Positions 8,376 through 18,910 of a stretch of DNA of 64,000 bases are shown here, in pieces. Each line of letters begins with the position of its first letter. The stretch's first letter is position 1. This stretch comes from Gordonia hydrophobica NBRC 16057 (GTDB taxonomy: Bacteria > Actinomycetota > Actinomycetes > Mycobacteriales > Mycobacteriaceae). A program made the translations under genes and the position numbers. A model generated the notes under the pieces. That model was not told where the DNA came from, made no database searches, and saw nothing but the letters and a program-made list of their open reading frames with translations. Location of the stretch: assembly GCF_001592365.1 (NCBI RefSeq), contig NZ_BCWU01000008.1:174585-238584 (forward strand). The letters run 5' to 3'.

Positions 8376-9011
8376 ATGTCCGACACCACTTCGACCGCGC
8401 CGCTCGTCCCCCGCAAACGACCGACGCAAGAGCGCAGCAGGCGCACGTTCGAGTCCATCCTCAACGCCGCACGCGAAGTGCTGATCGACGTGGGCTTCGA
8501 ATCACTCACCTGCGAACAGATCGCGACCCGCGCTGAACTGCCGATCGGCACCATCTACCAGTACTTCGCGAACAAGTACGTGGTGGTGTGCGAGCTGGAT
8601 CGGCAGGATTCGAGCACGGTGAGCGCCGAACTCAACGAGTTCGCCTCGGAGATTCCGTCGCTGGAGTGGCCCCAACTGCTGGAGAAGTTTCTCGATCACC
8701 TCGCCGACCTGTGGCGCACCGACCCGTCGCGTCGTGCGGTGTGGCTGGCCGTCCAGTCGACGCCTGCGACGCGCGCGACCGCGGTGATCAACGAGCGCAT
8801 CCTCGCCGATCAGGTGTCGCGGGCCCTCGCTCCCCTGACCCCGGATCAGCGGGAACGTCGCGCGATGATGGCGGACGTGCTGGTCCACACCGCGTTCTCC
8901 CTGCTGAGCTTCTCCGTGCAGGACGGTCACGACCACGAGCGGACCGTGCACGAGTTGAAGCGGATGCTCGGCGGCTACCTGATGCTGGAAGAGGTCTCCC
9001 GCGACGCGTAA
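8376..9011 (+). CDS. TetR-family transcriptional regulator
   Basis: 211 residues. The helix-turn-helix occupies about residues 18-65, with RSRRTFESILNAAREVL and the recognition helix LPIGTIYQYFANKY. The C-terminal domain is all-helical. The gene lies 21 bp after bcp on the same strand and converges on acpS-fas, separated by a large hairpin. Regulation of bcp or of lipid genes is possible by position, but it does not resemble the mycobacterial FasR as I recall it, so no target is claimed. Confidence 0.87.
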   Translation: MSDTTSTAPLVPRKRPTQERSRRTFESILNAAREVLIDVGFESLTCEQIATRAELPIGTIYQYFANKYVVVCELDRQDSSTVSAELNEFASEIPSLEWPQLLEKFLDHLADLWRTDPSRRAVWLAVQSTPATRATAVINERILADQVSRALAPLTPDQRERRAMMADVLVHTAFSLLSFSVQDGHDHERTVHELKRMLGGYLMLEEVSRDA

Positions 9012-9044
9012 CGCCCGCGTGAACGGCTGAACATCGACGAAGAC

Positions 9045-9103
9045 GCCGTGGGCGTCGATGTTCGCTCAGGGTTGAAACCTGTGCGAACCTCGACGCCCAC
9101 GGC
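9045..9103. terminator. Bidirectional terminator between tetR and acpS
   Basis: Arms at 9045-9065 and 9083-9103 (21 bp, one mismatch, core GCCGTGGGCGTCGA) flank a 17-nt loop. It fills the gap between two convergent genes, as expected for a shared terminator. There is no clear U-tract on either side. Confidence 0.65.
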
Positions 9104-9120
9104 GTTTGTTCGTGCGGGGA

Positions 9121-9519
9121 CTACCCGTCCACGTCCTCCAGGACCGCGACGGCGGCGGCCATGTCGCCGTCGTGCGTCAACGAGATGTGGATCTTCTGGC
9201 CGGCCAACGCTTGCGCGATGTCCCCGTGCAGTCGGATCCGCGGACGCCCATGGGCGTCGGTCTGCACCTCGACGTCGTTGACGGCCGTCTCGGGCAGCAG
9301 TGGCGCCGCGCCGAACCGACTCGACGACCACGCCTTCACAACCGCTTCGCGAGCCGCCCAGCGGGCCGCGAGGTGACGCGCTTCGTCGCCTGTCCGCTCC
9401 GCCACGTCCCGACGCTCGCCCACCGTGAAGCGGGCGCCGAACGTCGAGCCCGGCTTGCGGAGTTGTTCAGCGAACTCGGTCACCGACACCATGTCGATTC
9501 CGACTCCCACGATGCTCAT
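9121..9519 (-). CDS. acpS: Holo-[acyl-carrier-protein] synthase
   Basis: 132 residues. It transfers 4'-phosphopantetheine from CoA to the Ser of the ACP domain, here that of the type I FAS. The family signature is present: GIDMVSVTEF with Asp9, and WAAREAVVKAWS with the Mg-binding Glu. Length fits bacterial AcpS. Its ATG overlaps the fas stop codon by 4 bp (ATGA), so the two are translationally coupled and made together, the same fas-acpS order as in mycobacteria. Confidence 0.95.
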   Translation of the reverse strand: MSIVGVGIDMVSVTEFAEQLRKPGSTFGARFTVGERRDVAERTGDEARHLAARWAAREAVVKAWSSSRFGAAPLLPETAVNDVEVQTDAHGRPRIRLHGDIAQALAGQKIHISLTHDGDMAAAVAVLEDVDG

Positions 9520-12500
9520 CGGCCGCAGCCGATCTGGGGGTAGGCGTCACCGTCGAACCGGCTCTCCGGATCCAGCAGCATGCCGGCCTCGATCGTGTGC
9601 TCGTCGCCCTCGCCCATCCGACGGTCGGCCGGACGCTGGTACGCCGCGTCGCCGCCGCACATCGCCTGCAGGAGGCGCTGCTTGCCGTCGCGCAGACGCG
9701 TGGCACTGGCCGTGCGGTAGGTCTCGCGCTCCGCCTCGTCGAGCGACGCGATGAACGCCTCCGGGTGGACGACGGCGATCAGACCGGACACGTGGCCGAA
9801 GCCGAGTGAGGTCAGCAGACCCGCCTTCAGCGGGAACCGGCCGCCCATGTGCAGCGCTTCGCGCGGCCACACCAGGTGCGAGTACTCGCGCATCTTGTCG
9901 TCGACGCAGTCCAGGCTGCGGTTCGGCGGGATCACGCCGTCGCGGAGCACCTGGCACAGTCCGATCAGCTGGAATGCGGCGGCGCCGCCCTTGGCGTGAC
10001 CGGTCAGCGCCTTCTGCGAGACGACGAACAACGGAGCACCGTCGCCGCGACCGATGGCGCCGGCCAACCGCTCGTGCAGTTCGGCCTCGTTCGGGTCGTT
10101 GGCGCGCGTCGAGGTGTCGTGCTTGGAGACCACGGCGACGTCGTCCGGGCTCACGCCCAGGCTCGACAGCGCGGTCGCCAGCGGCGACGACTTCTGGCCG
10201 CGAGCGGCGCCCAGTGCGCCGATGCCCGGTGCCGGGATCGACGTGTGCACGCCGTCGCCGAAGCTCTGCGCCCAGGCCACGACGCCGAGGACCGGCAGAC
10301 CCAGCTGCGCTGCGACATCGCCGCGAGCCAGCAGGACGGTGCCACCGCCTGCGGACTCCACGAAGCCGCCGCGACGCCGGTCGTTGGCGCGGGAGAACCG
10401 ACGATCGTCGATTCCGCGCGCCGTCATCTTCGCCGAGTCGGCGGTGGCCGACATGTCGCCGAAGCCGACGATGCCTTCGATGCCGAGGTCGTCGAAGCCG
10501 CCCGCGACCGCGAACAGCGCCTTGCCGACGCGGATCTTGTCGACGCCCTCCTCCACCGAGACGGCGGCGGTGGCGCATGCGGCGACCGGGTGGATCATCG
10601 CACCGTAGCTGCCGATGTACGACTGCACGACGTGCGCGGCGACGACGTTCGGCAGGGCTTCCTGCAGGATGTCGTTGGCCTTGGACTCACCGAGCAGCGT
10701 GTCGACGTACAGCGACCTCATGGAGGTCATGCCGCCCATGCCGGTGCCCTGCGTGTTGGCGACGAGACCGGGGTGCACCCAGCGCATCAGTTCCGACGGC
10801 GAGAAGCCCGCGGTGATGAACGCGTCGACGGTGGCGACGAGGTTCCACAGGGCCACGCGGTCCACCGACTCGACCATGTCGGGCGAGACGCCCCACCGGA
10901 CCGGGTCGAAGCCGGTCGGGATCTGGCCGCCGACGGTGCGCGACAGCTTGGCGCGACGCGGGACGCGGATCTCCGTGCCCGCCAGTCGAGTCACGGTCCA
11001 GTCGCCGGTCTCGGCGTTGGGCGCGATCCGGGTGCGCTCGGGATCGGCCGACGCGAACTCGCGGGCGGCCGCCTCGTTGGGCACCGAGAAGGTCAGATCC
11101 TTGTCGAGGAAGACCGACTCCAGCAGCGGTGAGGTGTTCTCGACCATCGCACCCTCGTCGGCGTAGCGGCGGATGCCGACACGCTCGAGGACGATGTCGT
11201 GGTAGCGCTCGGCGATGTCGGCCTCGGCGACCGGGTCGCCGGACTCGACGTCGTACCAGCCCGCCTTCGGGGTCTCCTCCCAGACCACCAGGCCGGTGGT
11301 CCAGGCGAGTTCCAGAACGCCTGCGGCCGACAGCTTCTCGTCGACCTCCATCTCGAACCGGGTGCGTGCCGAGCCGTAGGGGCCCACCTCACCCGCACCG
11401 ACGATGACCACGAGGTCCTCGGGGCGCGAGTCGAGCTCCGGCCAGGCGTGCTGCAGAGGCAGATCGGCGCGAGCCGGTGCAGGCAGGGCTGCGACGGTGA
11501 CGCCGGCCGTCTCGTCGGCGACCTCAACCTCGTCCTCGGCGGCAGGAGCCTCCGCGGCAGCGGTGGCCAGCGCCTTGAGATCGATCTTCGTCGGATCCAG
11601 ACCCGCGGTCAGGTCGGCGATCACCGGCTCCGCCAGTGCGCTCTCCCGCGCCTGGACCGAGCAGAGTCCGACGAGAGCGTCGGCCATCTCCGGGGTGCTC
11701 CAGGTCTTGACTCCCGCGGCCTCGACCGCGTCGACCAGACCGTCGTTGTGGCCCATGAGGCCGGTTCCGCGGACCCAGCCGATGAGGGCGTGTGCGAGGG
11801 TCGTGCGCTTGTTCCACGAGTCCTCGGCGCCCCAGCGGGTGACGAGTGCGTCGAGTGCAGCCTTGGCTTCGCCGTACGCGCCGTCGCCGCCGAACATGCC
11901 GCGGTTCGGCGAACCGGGCAGGACAACGTGCAGGCGGGCGCTGATGTCGTGGTCCGCGCCGATCGCCGACAGACCGGCGATGAGCCGCTCCACCGACCAC
12001 AGCAGGACCTTCATCTCCATCTCGGCGCGAGCGCCTGCGTCGGTGAGATCACCGGCGACGCGCGGAGCGGCGAACGGGAACAGCAGGGTCGGGCGCATCA
12101 CGGGCTTGATGACCGCGGTGCTGGCGCCGAGGTTCTCGGTCTGCTCGGTGCCCAACCACTCGATCACGGCGTCCACGTCGCCGTACGACGCGAGGTTGGC
12201 CGGGATCACCCACAGCGCGGCGTCGTGCCGAGCGTGCGTGCGGTAGAGCTCCTTGTAGAACGCGAGTCGCTCGCTGTTGAGACGCGACGTGGTCGCGACC
12301 ACGGTGGCGCCGCCGGCGAGCAGGCGGCCGACCACGGCTGCGGCGATCGAGCCCTGCGAGGCGCCGGTGACGACGGCGATGTCGTCGGCGAACTCGCCGG
12401 GTTCGGGCTGCTGTGCGGCGTGTGCGATCGCCGCGTACGCGGTCGCGTGCTCCTGGTAGCCGAGCGCGAGAGCCTTGCCCTGCCACCAGGTGGCGTGCTC

Positions 12501-15500
12501 GGCGACCTCGGTGCCCGCGCCGGTCAACGAGTGCGTGAGCGACGGATGACGATCGTGCACCTCGTCTTCCGGCAGCAGCCAGACGCGTGCCAGATCTTCG
12601 CGGGCACTCGCCCACCGGTCGTCCAGCAGCACCGCTCGCTGCTCGTCGAAGGCCGGTGCGACGGTCCGCTGCCAGTCGGAGCCGAGCTCCGCGCTGACCA
12701 GATCGGCGAGGGCCGCGTTCGGGTCGGCCTCCACCGCGGAGGCGTCGACGACGTCGCTGAGGCCGAGCTGATCGAGGATCGTGTGGGCGGCCGTCGCGAG
12801 GACGCCGTCGGGTCCGGTGATCTGGTCGGTGAACTCGCCGAGCGCCGCGGCGTCGACGGTGCCACCGGCAGACGAGGCTGCCGCGGGCAGTTCGACGGCG
12901 ATGCCGCGGGCGGCGCCGACGCTGCGGACAGCGCGGTCGATCACCGCATCGAAGTCGGCTGCCGAGCCGACGCCGCCGTCGAGCAGGTCGCCGAGATCGC
13001 CGCCGCGGACGCTGGCGCCCTCGCGGGATCCGAGCGCCACCGCCACGAGCGTGTGGCGTCCCCAGCCGTCGCCGAGCTGCCAGGCGCTGGTGACCCGGTC
13101 GGTGATGTACGAGGCACGCTTGCCGATCGGACCCGCGACCTTGCGGATCTGGTCTGCGACCGCGTCGCTCAGGACGTCGCCGAGCGGCTTGTAGCCGCGC
13201 GCCAGGGTGCTGACGGTGGTGGCGAGTGCCCCCATGTCGGCTTCCGCTGCGCCGTCGATCGCTCCGAGACCCAGCTCGGTGCCGATGTCGAGCAGCAGCT
13301 GGTTGCGGCGCGACGAGACGCCGTCACACAGCGACTCGATGGTGTCGGCCGGGCCGATCTGCGCGGGAGTCATCTTGGTCCACAGCGCGATCACGGCGCG
13401 CACCGCGTCGGCCGGGCCGAACGCGATGTCGTCCGGGCGGGGCCCTGCGGCCGCGGCCGGAACCGGTGCGGGGGCCGCCGCTGCGGGGGCGGCGGCAGCA
13501 GCAGTCTCCGCCGGCGCCTCCTCCACGACGTCGTCCTCGACCGGCTCCGGCGCGGAGTCCTCCGCGCGCAGCACCGCTGCGTCGGACTCCACATTGAGGA
13601 CCTCGGCGCGCGCGGCGCCGTAGTCCGGCAGCTTGAGCGTGTTGCGGGCCAGGCCGCACAGCGTCGGTGCGTTCTTCACACCGACCTCGACGAACCGATC
13701 GATGCCGAGTCCGCCGTCAGCGACCGGGGTGAACAGCAGATCCTGCGTCTCGATCCAGCGGACCGGGCTGGCGAACTGCCAGGCCAGGAGCTCGATGAGG
13801 ATCACGCGGGTCAGCTCCGACGGGCGTGCGGCCCACGAGTCCCATTCGGCGAGCACGGCGTCCAACGGATCCGACGGCACCAGGCCTGCGATCTCGGTGA
13901 CGAACTCGCGGCTCAGGTTGAACAGGCGCGGCACCAGGTTCGGGATATACCGACCGACCAGGATGTCCGGGTCGATGTCGGCGGGCAGCAGGTCTTCCAG
14001 CTTGCCGCGGAACTCCGGCACACCGGCGCGCAGGACGGTGGAGTGGAACGGGACGTCGATGCCCGGGACCAGGATGAAGGCCCGCTTGCCGCCGAACTCG
14101 GCGACGCGACGCACGATCTCCGACTCCAGAAGCTCCAGCCCACGGACGGTGCCCGCGATGGCGTACTGCGAACCCAGCAGGTTGAGGTTGACCACCTCGA
14201 GGAACTCGTCGGCGTCGCGGCCGATCGACGCGACGAAGTCTTCGACGTCGGCGTCCTTGAGTCCGAACTGGCTCGGGCGGATCGCGGCCATCCGGTAGTC
14301 GGAGCGGCCCTTCTCGTCACGCGGAACCAGGTGGTGCATGGCGGAACCGCGCTGGAACACGACCTCGAGGACGGCCTCGAGCGGGAGCACCCCGGCGCAG
14401 GCGGCGAGCGCGTTGTACTCGCCGACCGAGTGGCCGCAGGTGATGGAGCCGTCGACGAACGATCCCGACTCGCGCAGCTCCGCGATCTGGGCGACGCCCA
14501 GAACAGCCATCGCGACCTGGGTGAACTGCGTCAGGAACAGGACACCGTCCGGGTGGTGGTAGGTGGTGCTGCGCTGATTCGCCCCGCTCGCTTCGCTCCC
14601 GGCGGCGGCAGCGACCAGGGTGGTCGGATTGTCGCGGACGACGGCGAGGATCGAGAAGCCGAGGGCCTCGCGGGTGTGCTTGTCGGCGCGGTCCCAGATC
14701 TCGCGGGCCGCAGCCGAGCGGGTGCGGGCGTCCAGGCCCATTCCCTTGTGCTGGATGCCCTGGCCGGGGAAGGCGTAGACGGTGCGCGGGGCCTCGAGCA
14801 GTGCGGTGGCGGCCATGACGAGCTCGCCGTCGACCTTCGCGGTCAGCTCGACGGTCTCGCGACCGGTGTCCATGCCGACGCGGTCGACGCGGATGTCGAC
14901 GGTGTCGCCGAGGCGGACCATGCCGAGGTACCGGGCCGTCCAACCGCGGATGGCACGGGGTGCGGGCACCGGGTTGTCGCCGTCGGCGGCGGCCAGCACC
15001 TGCTGTGCGGCGGCCGAGAGCCACATGCCGTGAACGATCGGATCGCCCAGTCCGGCGAGCCGTGCGGCGAGCGCGTCGGTGTGGATCGGGTTGCGGTCGC
15101 CGGAGACGACGGCGAAGCCGTTCATCCGGGTCGGCGCGACGACGGTGGCGGAACGGACGAACTTGCGGGTGCCCGCATGCTCGTCGACGGTGGCGCCGCC
15201 GGCCCGAACCGGGTCGACGAGGTCGGCGTCGCCGAGACGTCCGCGGATGGCGAAGCGCTCACGGAGCACGGCGATCACACCGTCCGCGGTGCGGACGTCG
15301 ACGTGAACCTCCACGACGCGTCCGGCCGAGGTGTCGGTGACACCGATCAGACGGGCGACCACGGTCAGTTCCGTGTCGACGGCGGGGATCTCGCCGGTCA
15401 GCTCCACGGCGTGGTCCAGGTGGACCAGATCGAGCAGCCCCTCCACGACGGGCAGACCGTCGACGGTGCGCGCGGAACCGATGACGCTGAACACGCTCGG

Positions 15501-18500
15501 CCAGCAGGCCACGACGAGGGTGTCGGGCACGGCGAAGCCGTTCGGCGACGCCGGCGTGGTCGGGATCAGCGTGCTCGGCAGTGCGGAGGCGGTGGCACCA
15601 CTGTGGTCAGCGACCGAGTGGGCCTTCCACGCGACGGTGGAGGTGACGACGCCGGCGACCGACTCGGCGAGTTCGCCACCCGCGGCGACGGTGAGCAGTT
15701 CGCGCATCGCGTCGGCTGCTCCGCCGGTGGTGATGCGGGGGCTGCCGCCGTCGATGGCGCGGAGATCACCGGTGAACGGGATGCGCAGGACGGAGCCGGC
15801 GACCGGGACCACCAGGTCCAGGCGGATCTCGTCGTCAGCGGTCACGGCGTCCGGAACAAAGGTGACCATCGCACCGCTCGGGTGCTCGGCGTACTCGCCG
15901 TCGTACAGCTTCCACGCCTCGCGGTCACCGAGGAGCGCGATCGGGTTGCGGACCTGACGACCGGCCCACAGCACGTCTTCGGCCTCGAGGAGGACGCTCA
16001 GCGGTCCCGTGGCGGGAACGATGTCGCGGTGACGACGGGCGGCGACGACCTCGGCCTGCTCGCCCGCGGTCTTCAGATCAGCGGTGATCTGGGCCTCGAA
16101 CCGGTTCAGCAGGTCGCCGACCGGCTCATCGACGCGGGTGATGCCTGCGACCGACACGGTGCCGGGGATGATGCACACCTGATCGGCGCTGTAGCGGGCG
16201 TCGTGCGCCTGCCACAGCGAGTCGCTGCGGTACCAGCGGCGGACGTCCTTGTCGATGACGGGGACGAAGTTGACCGGCTTGCCGGGCGTGCGGCACTGGT
16301 CGAGGAAGAACGCGACGTCGGCCGGGTGCAGGACGTCGACGTCGACGGCCGGGTACAGCGCGGCCAGCTCGGCGACAACGGCGTGCGGATCCGGGATCCG
16401 GTCGCCGAAGGCGGAGACGAACTCACCCGAGTCGAGGCTGTTCATGCGGGCCTCGGTGCGGTGCAGCATCTCGACGAAGCGCTGTTCCCAGGTGATGTCG
16501 GCCCAGCCGAACTCGCCTGCGGCTCCGGTGCCGAGCTCGGCGTACCGGCCCAGCCACTCGCGGTAGGTCATGGTCGCGACGTCGCCGAAGTACGGCTTGG
16601 CGGTGCCTGCGAGCGCGGCGATGATCTCGTCACGACGCTCGGCGACGGCCTCGGCGTCGCCGGCGACCTCGTCGAGGAGGCGACCGGTGCGCGACGCGGC
16701 GTTGTCGATCTCGTGGATGTCGGCGCCCAGCTGGCTGCGGCCCGACGCCATGCCCGCTTCTGCGTGGCCGGCGCCGATCCAGGTGTCGCACCCCTCGGTG
16801 TCGACGAGCAGCTGCTTCACCTCGGGAGCCGTGGTGGCTTCCAGGGCGGCCATCGCGGCGGTTCCGACCAGGATGCCGTCGAGCGGCATCACCGGGTAGC
16901 CGTAGGCGCTCGCCCAGGTGCCGGTGATGTACTCGCTGGCACGCTCGGGCGTGCCGATGCCGCCACCGACGCACAGGACGGTGTTCGGGCGGTCACGCAG
17001 TTCGGCGTAGGTGGCGAGGAGGAGGTCGTCGAGGTCCTCCCACGAGTGGTGACCGCCTGCGCGGCCGCCCTCGATCTGCACGATGATCGGGAAGTGCGGG
17101 ACCTGCAGGGCGATGCGGATGACCTGACGGATCTGGTCGACGGTGCCCGGCTTGAAAGCGACGTAGTGGAGGCCTGCCTCGGTGAACTCGTGGACCAGGT
17201 CGACGGCCTCGTCGAGCTCGGGGATGCCTGCGGTGATGATGACGCCGTCGAACGGGGCGCCCTTGGCGCGGGCCTTCTGCACGATCTTCTTGCCGCCCAG
17301 CTGGAGCTTCCAGAGGTACGGGTCCAGGAACAGTGAATTGAACTGCACCTGGCGACCGGCGTCGAGCAGCTCGGTCAGGCGTGCGACGTTGGACTCGAAG
17401 ATCTCTTCGGTCACCTGGCCACCGCCTGCGAGCTCGGCCCAGTGGCCTGCGTTGGCGGCTGCGGCGACGATCGCCGGGTCGACGGTGGTCGGCGTCATGC
17501 CTGCGAGCAGGATCGGCGACCGGCCGGTGAGACGGGTGAACGCGGTGTCGACGACGGTACGACCGTCGGGCAGGCTGACCAGGCGCGGTGCGAAGACCGA
17601 CCAGGGACGGGAGACTTCCGGCGCCGAACCGGGCACGAAGAGGTTGCGCTGACCGCCGCGCGTGGCCGCGGCGACCACACCGACACCCTGACCGCGCAGC
17701 GACGGCGACGACAGCCGCGAAGCGAGGTCGGACGGTCCGAAGTCGATGACCCAGCGAGCACCGGAATCGACCGCATCGCCGACCATCTCGACCCAGTTGA
17801 CCGGATCGACGAGGACGGCGGAAGCGTAGCGCTGGACGAATTCGGCGTCGAAGCCGCAGCGCACAGCCCACTCGGTGGCCAGCTCGACGGCCGACGCGAG
17901 GTCCGGGTGGTGGAACGGGACAGTGACGTTGAGGTCCTCGATGACCGGTGCGAACGGGGTGCCGCCGGTGACCTTGCGCTTGCGGGCGTCGGCCTCGGCA
18001 GCGGCGCGCAGTTCGGCGAGCGCGCTGAACGACGCGAGGTGGCGCGGCGCACCCGACAGGACGATGGTGCGACGCGAGTTGATGATGGCGACGGTCGGCA
18101 GACCGGTGGTGTCGGCGGGCTGACCGGCCGCGTATTCGGCGAGAAGCTCGTCGATGATCGCGGCGTTGGCGCCGGCGATGGAGATCATCGGAGCGGCGTC
18201 GCGGGTGCCGAGGAGACCCGAGCGACGCGCGACGACGGTCGCGGCGGCGCCGATCAGCTGGGCGATGGCGAGCAGGTCGGCGTCGCTGACGGTCGGAGCC
18301 TGACCGTCAGTGGCGACCGCTTCGGTGGCGAGGATGCCCTGCGAGTGGCCGATGACGGCACTCGGCGGGAGTGTGGCGGTGTCCAGGCCCTGCTTGGCGA
18401 GGTTGGCGACAGCGGCCAACTGGCTGAGGAGAATGCCCGGAAGGGAGACGAGCGCGTCGGCGAGCTGAGTCTCGCTCGGCACCGGCAGTTCTTCTTCGTG

Positions 18501-18776
18501 GGCGCGGATCCACTCGAGGGGCTCGAAGCGGTCGCTGCCCGCGGCGGCGAGTTCGTCGGCGATCGGCGCGAGCGTTTCGCGGCTCTGCGCGACGATCGCT
18601 GCGATCGCCTGCCCGAGGTCTGCGTCGGCCACCAGTTCGGTCAGGGTCGGCAGCCAGGCGCCGCCTTGCCCGCCGAAGCAGATCGCGTAGCTCTCTCCGG
18701 CCGACAGCCGGTCAAGCAGGCCCGAGGAATCAAGTCGTTCGTTGTGCTGGCCGGTGCGGTGCTGGTCGAGGGTCAC
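9516..18776 (-). CDS. fas: Type I fatty-acid synthase, single chain
   Basis: 3,086 residues, the length of mycobacterial FAS-I. It makes acyl-CoAs in the cytoplasm from acetyl- and malonyl-CoA. Domains in order (rough residues): acetyltransferase 1-380 with the active Ser145 in GHSQG; enoyl reductase 400-780 (FMN type, LLAGMTPTTVDP); dehydratase 850-1330, hot-dog motif GDRNPIHTDAL near 1230; malonyl/palmitoyl transferase 1340-1720, Ser near 1449 in GHSVGEY; an Ala/Pro linker, then ACP around 1775-1860 with its Ser in GVSSRRNQ near 1819; ketoreductase about 2120-2430, GASQGSIAAA near 2142; ketosynthase 2500-3080, active Cys near 2734 in ACATAAVS. The GTG start has AGGAG 5 nt upstream. No frameshift is seen over 9.3 kb. 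Confidence 0.97.
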   Translation of the reverse strand: MTLDQHRTGQHNERLDSSGLLDRLSAGESYAICFGGQGGAWLPTLTELVADADLGQAIAAIVAQSRETLAPIADELAAAGSDRFEPLEWIRAHEEELPVPSETQLADALVSLPGILLSQLAAVANLAKQGLDTATLPPSAVIGHSQGILATEAVATDGQAPTVSDADLLAIAQLIGAAATVVARRSGLLGTRDAAPMISIAGANAAIIDELLAEYAAGQPADTTGLPTVAIINSRRTIVLSGAPRHLASFSALAELRAAAEADARKRKVTGGTPFAPVIEDLNVTVPFHHPDLASAVELATEWAVRCGFDAEFVQRYASAVLVDPVNWVEMVGDAVDSGARWVIDFGPSDLASRLSSPSLRGQGVGVVAAATRGGQRNLFVPGSAPEVSRPWSVFAPRLVSLPDGRTVVDTAFTRLTGRSPILLAGMTPTTVDPAIVAAAANAGHWAELAGGGQVTEEIFESNVARLTELLDAGRQVQFNSLFLDPYLWKLQLGGKKIVQKARAKGAPFDGVIITAGIPELDEAVDLVHEFTEAGLHYVAFKPGTVDQIRQVIRIALQVPHFPIIVQIEGGRAGGHHSWEDLDDLLLATYAELRDRPNTVLCVGGGIGTPERASEYITGTWASAYGYPVMPLDGILVGTAAMAALEATTAPEVKQLLVDTEGCDTWIGAGHAEAGMASGRSQLGADIHEIDNAASRTGRLLDEVAGDAEAVAERRDEIIAALAGTAKPYFGDVATMTYREWLGRYAELGTGAAGEFGWADITWEQRFVEMLHRTEARMNSLDSGEFVSAFGDRIPDPHAVVAELAALYPAVDVDVLHPADVAFFLDQCRTPGKPVNFVPVIDKDVRRWYRSDSLWQAHDARYSADQVCIIPGTVSVAGITRVDEPVGDLLNRFEAQITADLKTAGEQAEVVAARRHRDIVPATGPLSVLLEAEDVLWAGRQVRNPIALLGDREAWKLYDGEYAEHPSGAMVTFVPDAVTADDEIRLDLVVPVAGSVLRIPFTGDLRAIDGGSPRITTGGAADAMRELLTVAAGGELAESVAGVVTSTVAWKAHSVADHSGATASALPSTLIPTTPASPNGFAVPDTLVVACWPSVFSVIGSARTVDGLPVVEGLLDLVHLDHAVELTGEIPAVDTELTVVARLIGVTDTSAGRVVEVHVDVRTADGVIAVLRERFAIRGRLGDADLVDPVRAGGATVDEHAGTRKFVRSATVVAPTRMNGFAVVSGDRNPIHTDALAARLAGLGDPIVHGMWLSAAAQQVLAAADGDNPVPAPRAIRGWTARYLGMVRLGDTVDIRVDRVGMDTGRETVELTAKVDGELVMAATALLEAPRTVYAFPGQGIQHKGMGLDARTRSAAAREIWDRADKHTREALGFSILAVVRDNPTTLVAAAAGSEASGANQRSTTYHHPDGVLFLTQFTQVAMAVLGVAQIAELRESGSFVDGSITCGHSVGEYNALAACAGVLPLEAVLEVVFQRGSAMHHLVPRDEKGRSDYRMAAIRPSQFGLKDADVEDFVASIGRDADEFLEVVNLNLLGSQYAIAGTVRGLELLESEIVRRVAEFGGKRAFILVPGIDVPFHSTVLRAGVPEFRGKLEDLLPADIDPDILVGRYIPNLVPRLFNLSREFVTEIAGLVPSDPLDAVLAEWDSWAARPSELTRVILIELLAWQFASPVRWIETQDLLFTPVADGGLGIDRFVEVGVKNAPTLCGLARNTLKLPDYGAARAEVLNVESDAAVLRAEDSAPEPVEDDVVEEAPAETAAAAAPAAAAPAPVPAAAAGPRPDDIAFGPADAVRAVIALWTKMTPAQIGPADTIESLCDGVSSRRNQLLLDIGTELGLGAIDGAAEADMGALATTVSTLARGYKPLGDVLSDAVADQIRKVAGPIGKRASYITDRVTSAWQLGDGWGRHTLVAVALGSREGASVRGGDLGDLLDGGVGSAADFDAVIDRAVRSVGAARGIAVELPAAASSAGGTVDAAALGEFTDQITGPDGVLATAAHTILDQLGLSDVVDASAVEADPNAALADLVSAELGSDWQRTVAPAFDEQRAVLLDDRWASAREDLARVWLLPEDEVHDRHPSLTHSLTGAGTEVAEHATWWQGKALALGYQEHATAYAAIAHAAQQPEPGEFADDIAVVTGASQGSIAAAVVGRLLAGGATVVATTSRLNSERLAFYKELYRTHARHDAALWVIPANLASYGDVDAVIEWLGTEQTENLGASTAVIKPVMRPTLLFPFAAPRVAGDLTDAGARAEMEMKVLLWSVERLIAGLSAIGADHDISARLHVVLPGSPNRGMFGGDGAYGEAKAALDALVTRWGAEDSWNKRTTLAHALIGWVRGTGLMGHNDGLVDAVEAAGVKTWSTPEMADALVGLCSVQARESALAEPVIADLTAGLDPTKIDLKALATAAAEAPAAEDEVEVADETAGVTVAALPAPARADLPLQHAWPELDSRPEDLVVIVGAGEVGPYGSARTRFEMEVDEKLSAAGVLELAWTTGLVVWEETPKAGWYDVESGDPVAEADIAERYHDIVLERVGIRRYADEGAMVENTSPLLESVFLDKDLTFSVPNEAAAREFASADPERTRIAPNAETGDWTVTRLAGTEIRVPRRAKLSRTVGGQIPTGFDPVRWGVSPDMVESVDRVALWNLVATVDAFITAGFSPSELMRWVHPGLVANTQGTGMGGMTSMRSLYVDTLLGESKANDILQEALPNVVAAHVVQSYIGSYGAMIHPVAACATAAVSVEEGVDKIRVGKALFAVAGGFDDLGIEGIVGFGDMSATADSAKMTARGIDDRRFSRANDRRRGGFVESAGGGTVLLARGDVAAQLGLPVLGVVAWAQSFGDGVHTSIPAPGIGALGAARGQKSSPLATALSSLGVSPDDVAVVSKHDTSTRANDPNEAELHERLAGAIGRGDGAPLFVVSQKALTGHAKGGAAAFQLIGLCQVLRDGVIPPNRSLDCVDDKMREYSHLVWPREALHMGGRFPLKAGLLTSLGFGHVSGLIAVVHPEAFIASLDEAERETYRTASATRLRDGKQRLLQAMCGGDAAYQRPADRRMGEGDEHTIEAGMLLDPESRFDGDAYPQIGCGR

Positions 18777-18843
18777 AAGCTCTCCTGTCGGTGCGTCACG
18801 TCGGGTCTAGCCGTCGCTGGGACGAGATCAATGGTGACACAGG

Positions 18844-18910
18844 AACATGAGGCTTCCCTCATGTTTTGCGGTGACCGTGAGGTATACCCGCTGGTAGACC
18901 CGCGGGTAAC
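18844..18910. promoter_or_regulatory. Candidate fas control region with palindromes
   Basis: The 342 bp between fas and the divergent lipoprotein gene (18777-19118) has no gene. It holds a perfect 9 bp palindrome AACATGAGG-CTTC-CCTCATGTT (18844-18865), about 70 bp upstream of the fas start, followed by two 12 bp near-repeats (GGTATACCCGCT, GGTAGACCCGCG) that end in the perfect palindrome ACCCGCGGGT. Regulated fas transcription is known in mycobacteria; which protein binds here is inference. Confidence 0.45.

Noticed and set aside
8376..9011. Calling this TetR gene fasR because it is near fas
   Set aside because: Its sequence does not resemble the mycobacterial FasR that I recall, and it is convergent to, not upstream of, fas.
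11199..17336. A 2,045-codon open frame on the plus strand, antisense to fas
   Set aside because: High GC bias opens frames opposite long real genes. The fas strand has intact domains and motifs throughout; the antisense protein is Arg/Asp/Gly/Val-rich and matches no family.
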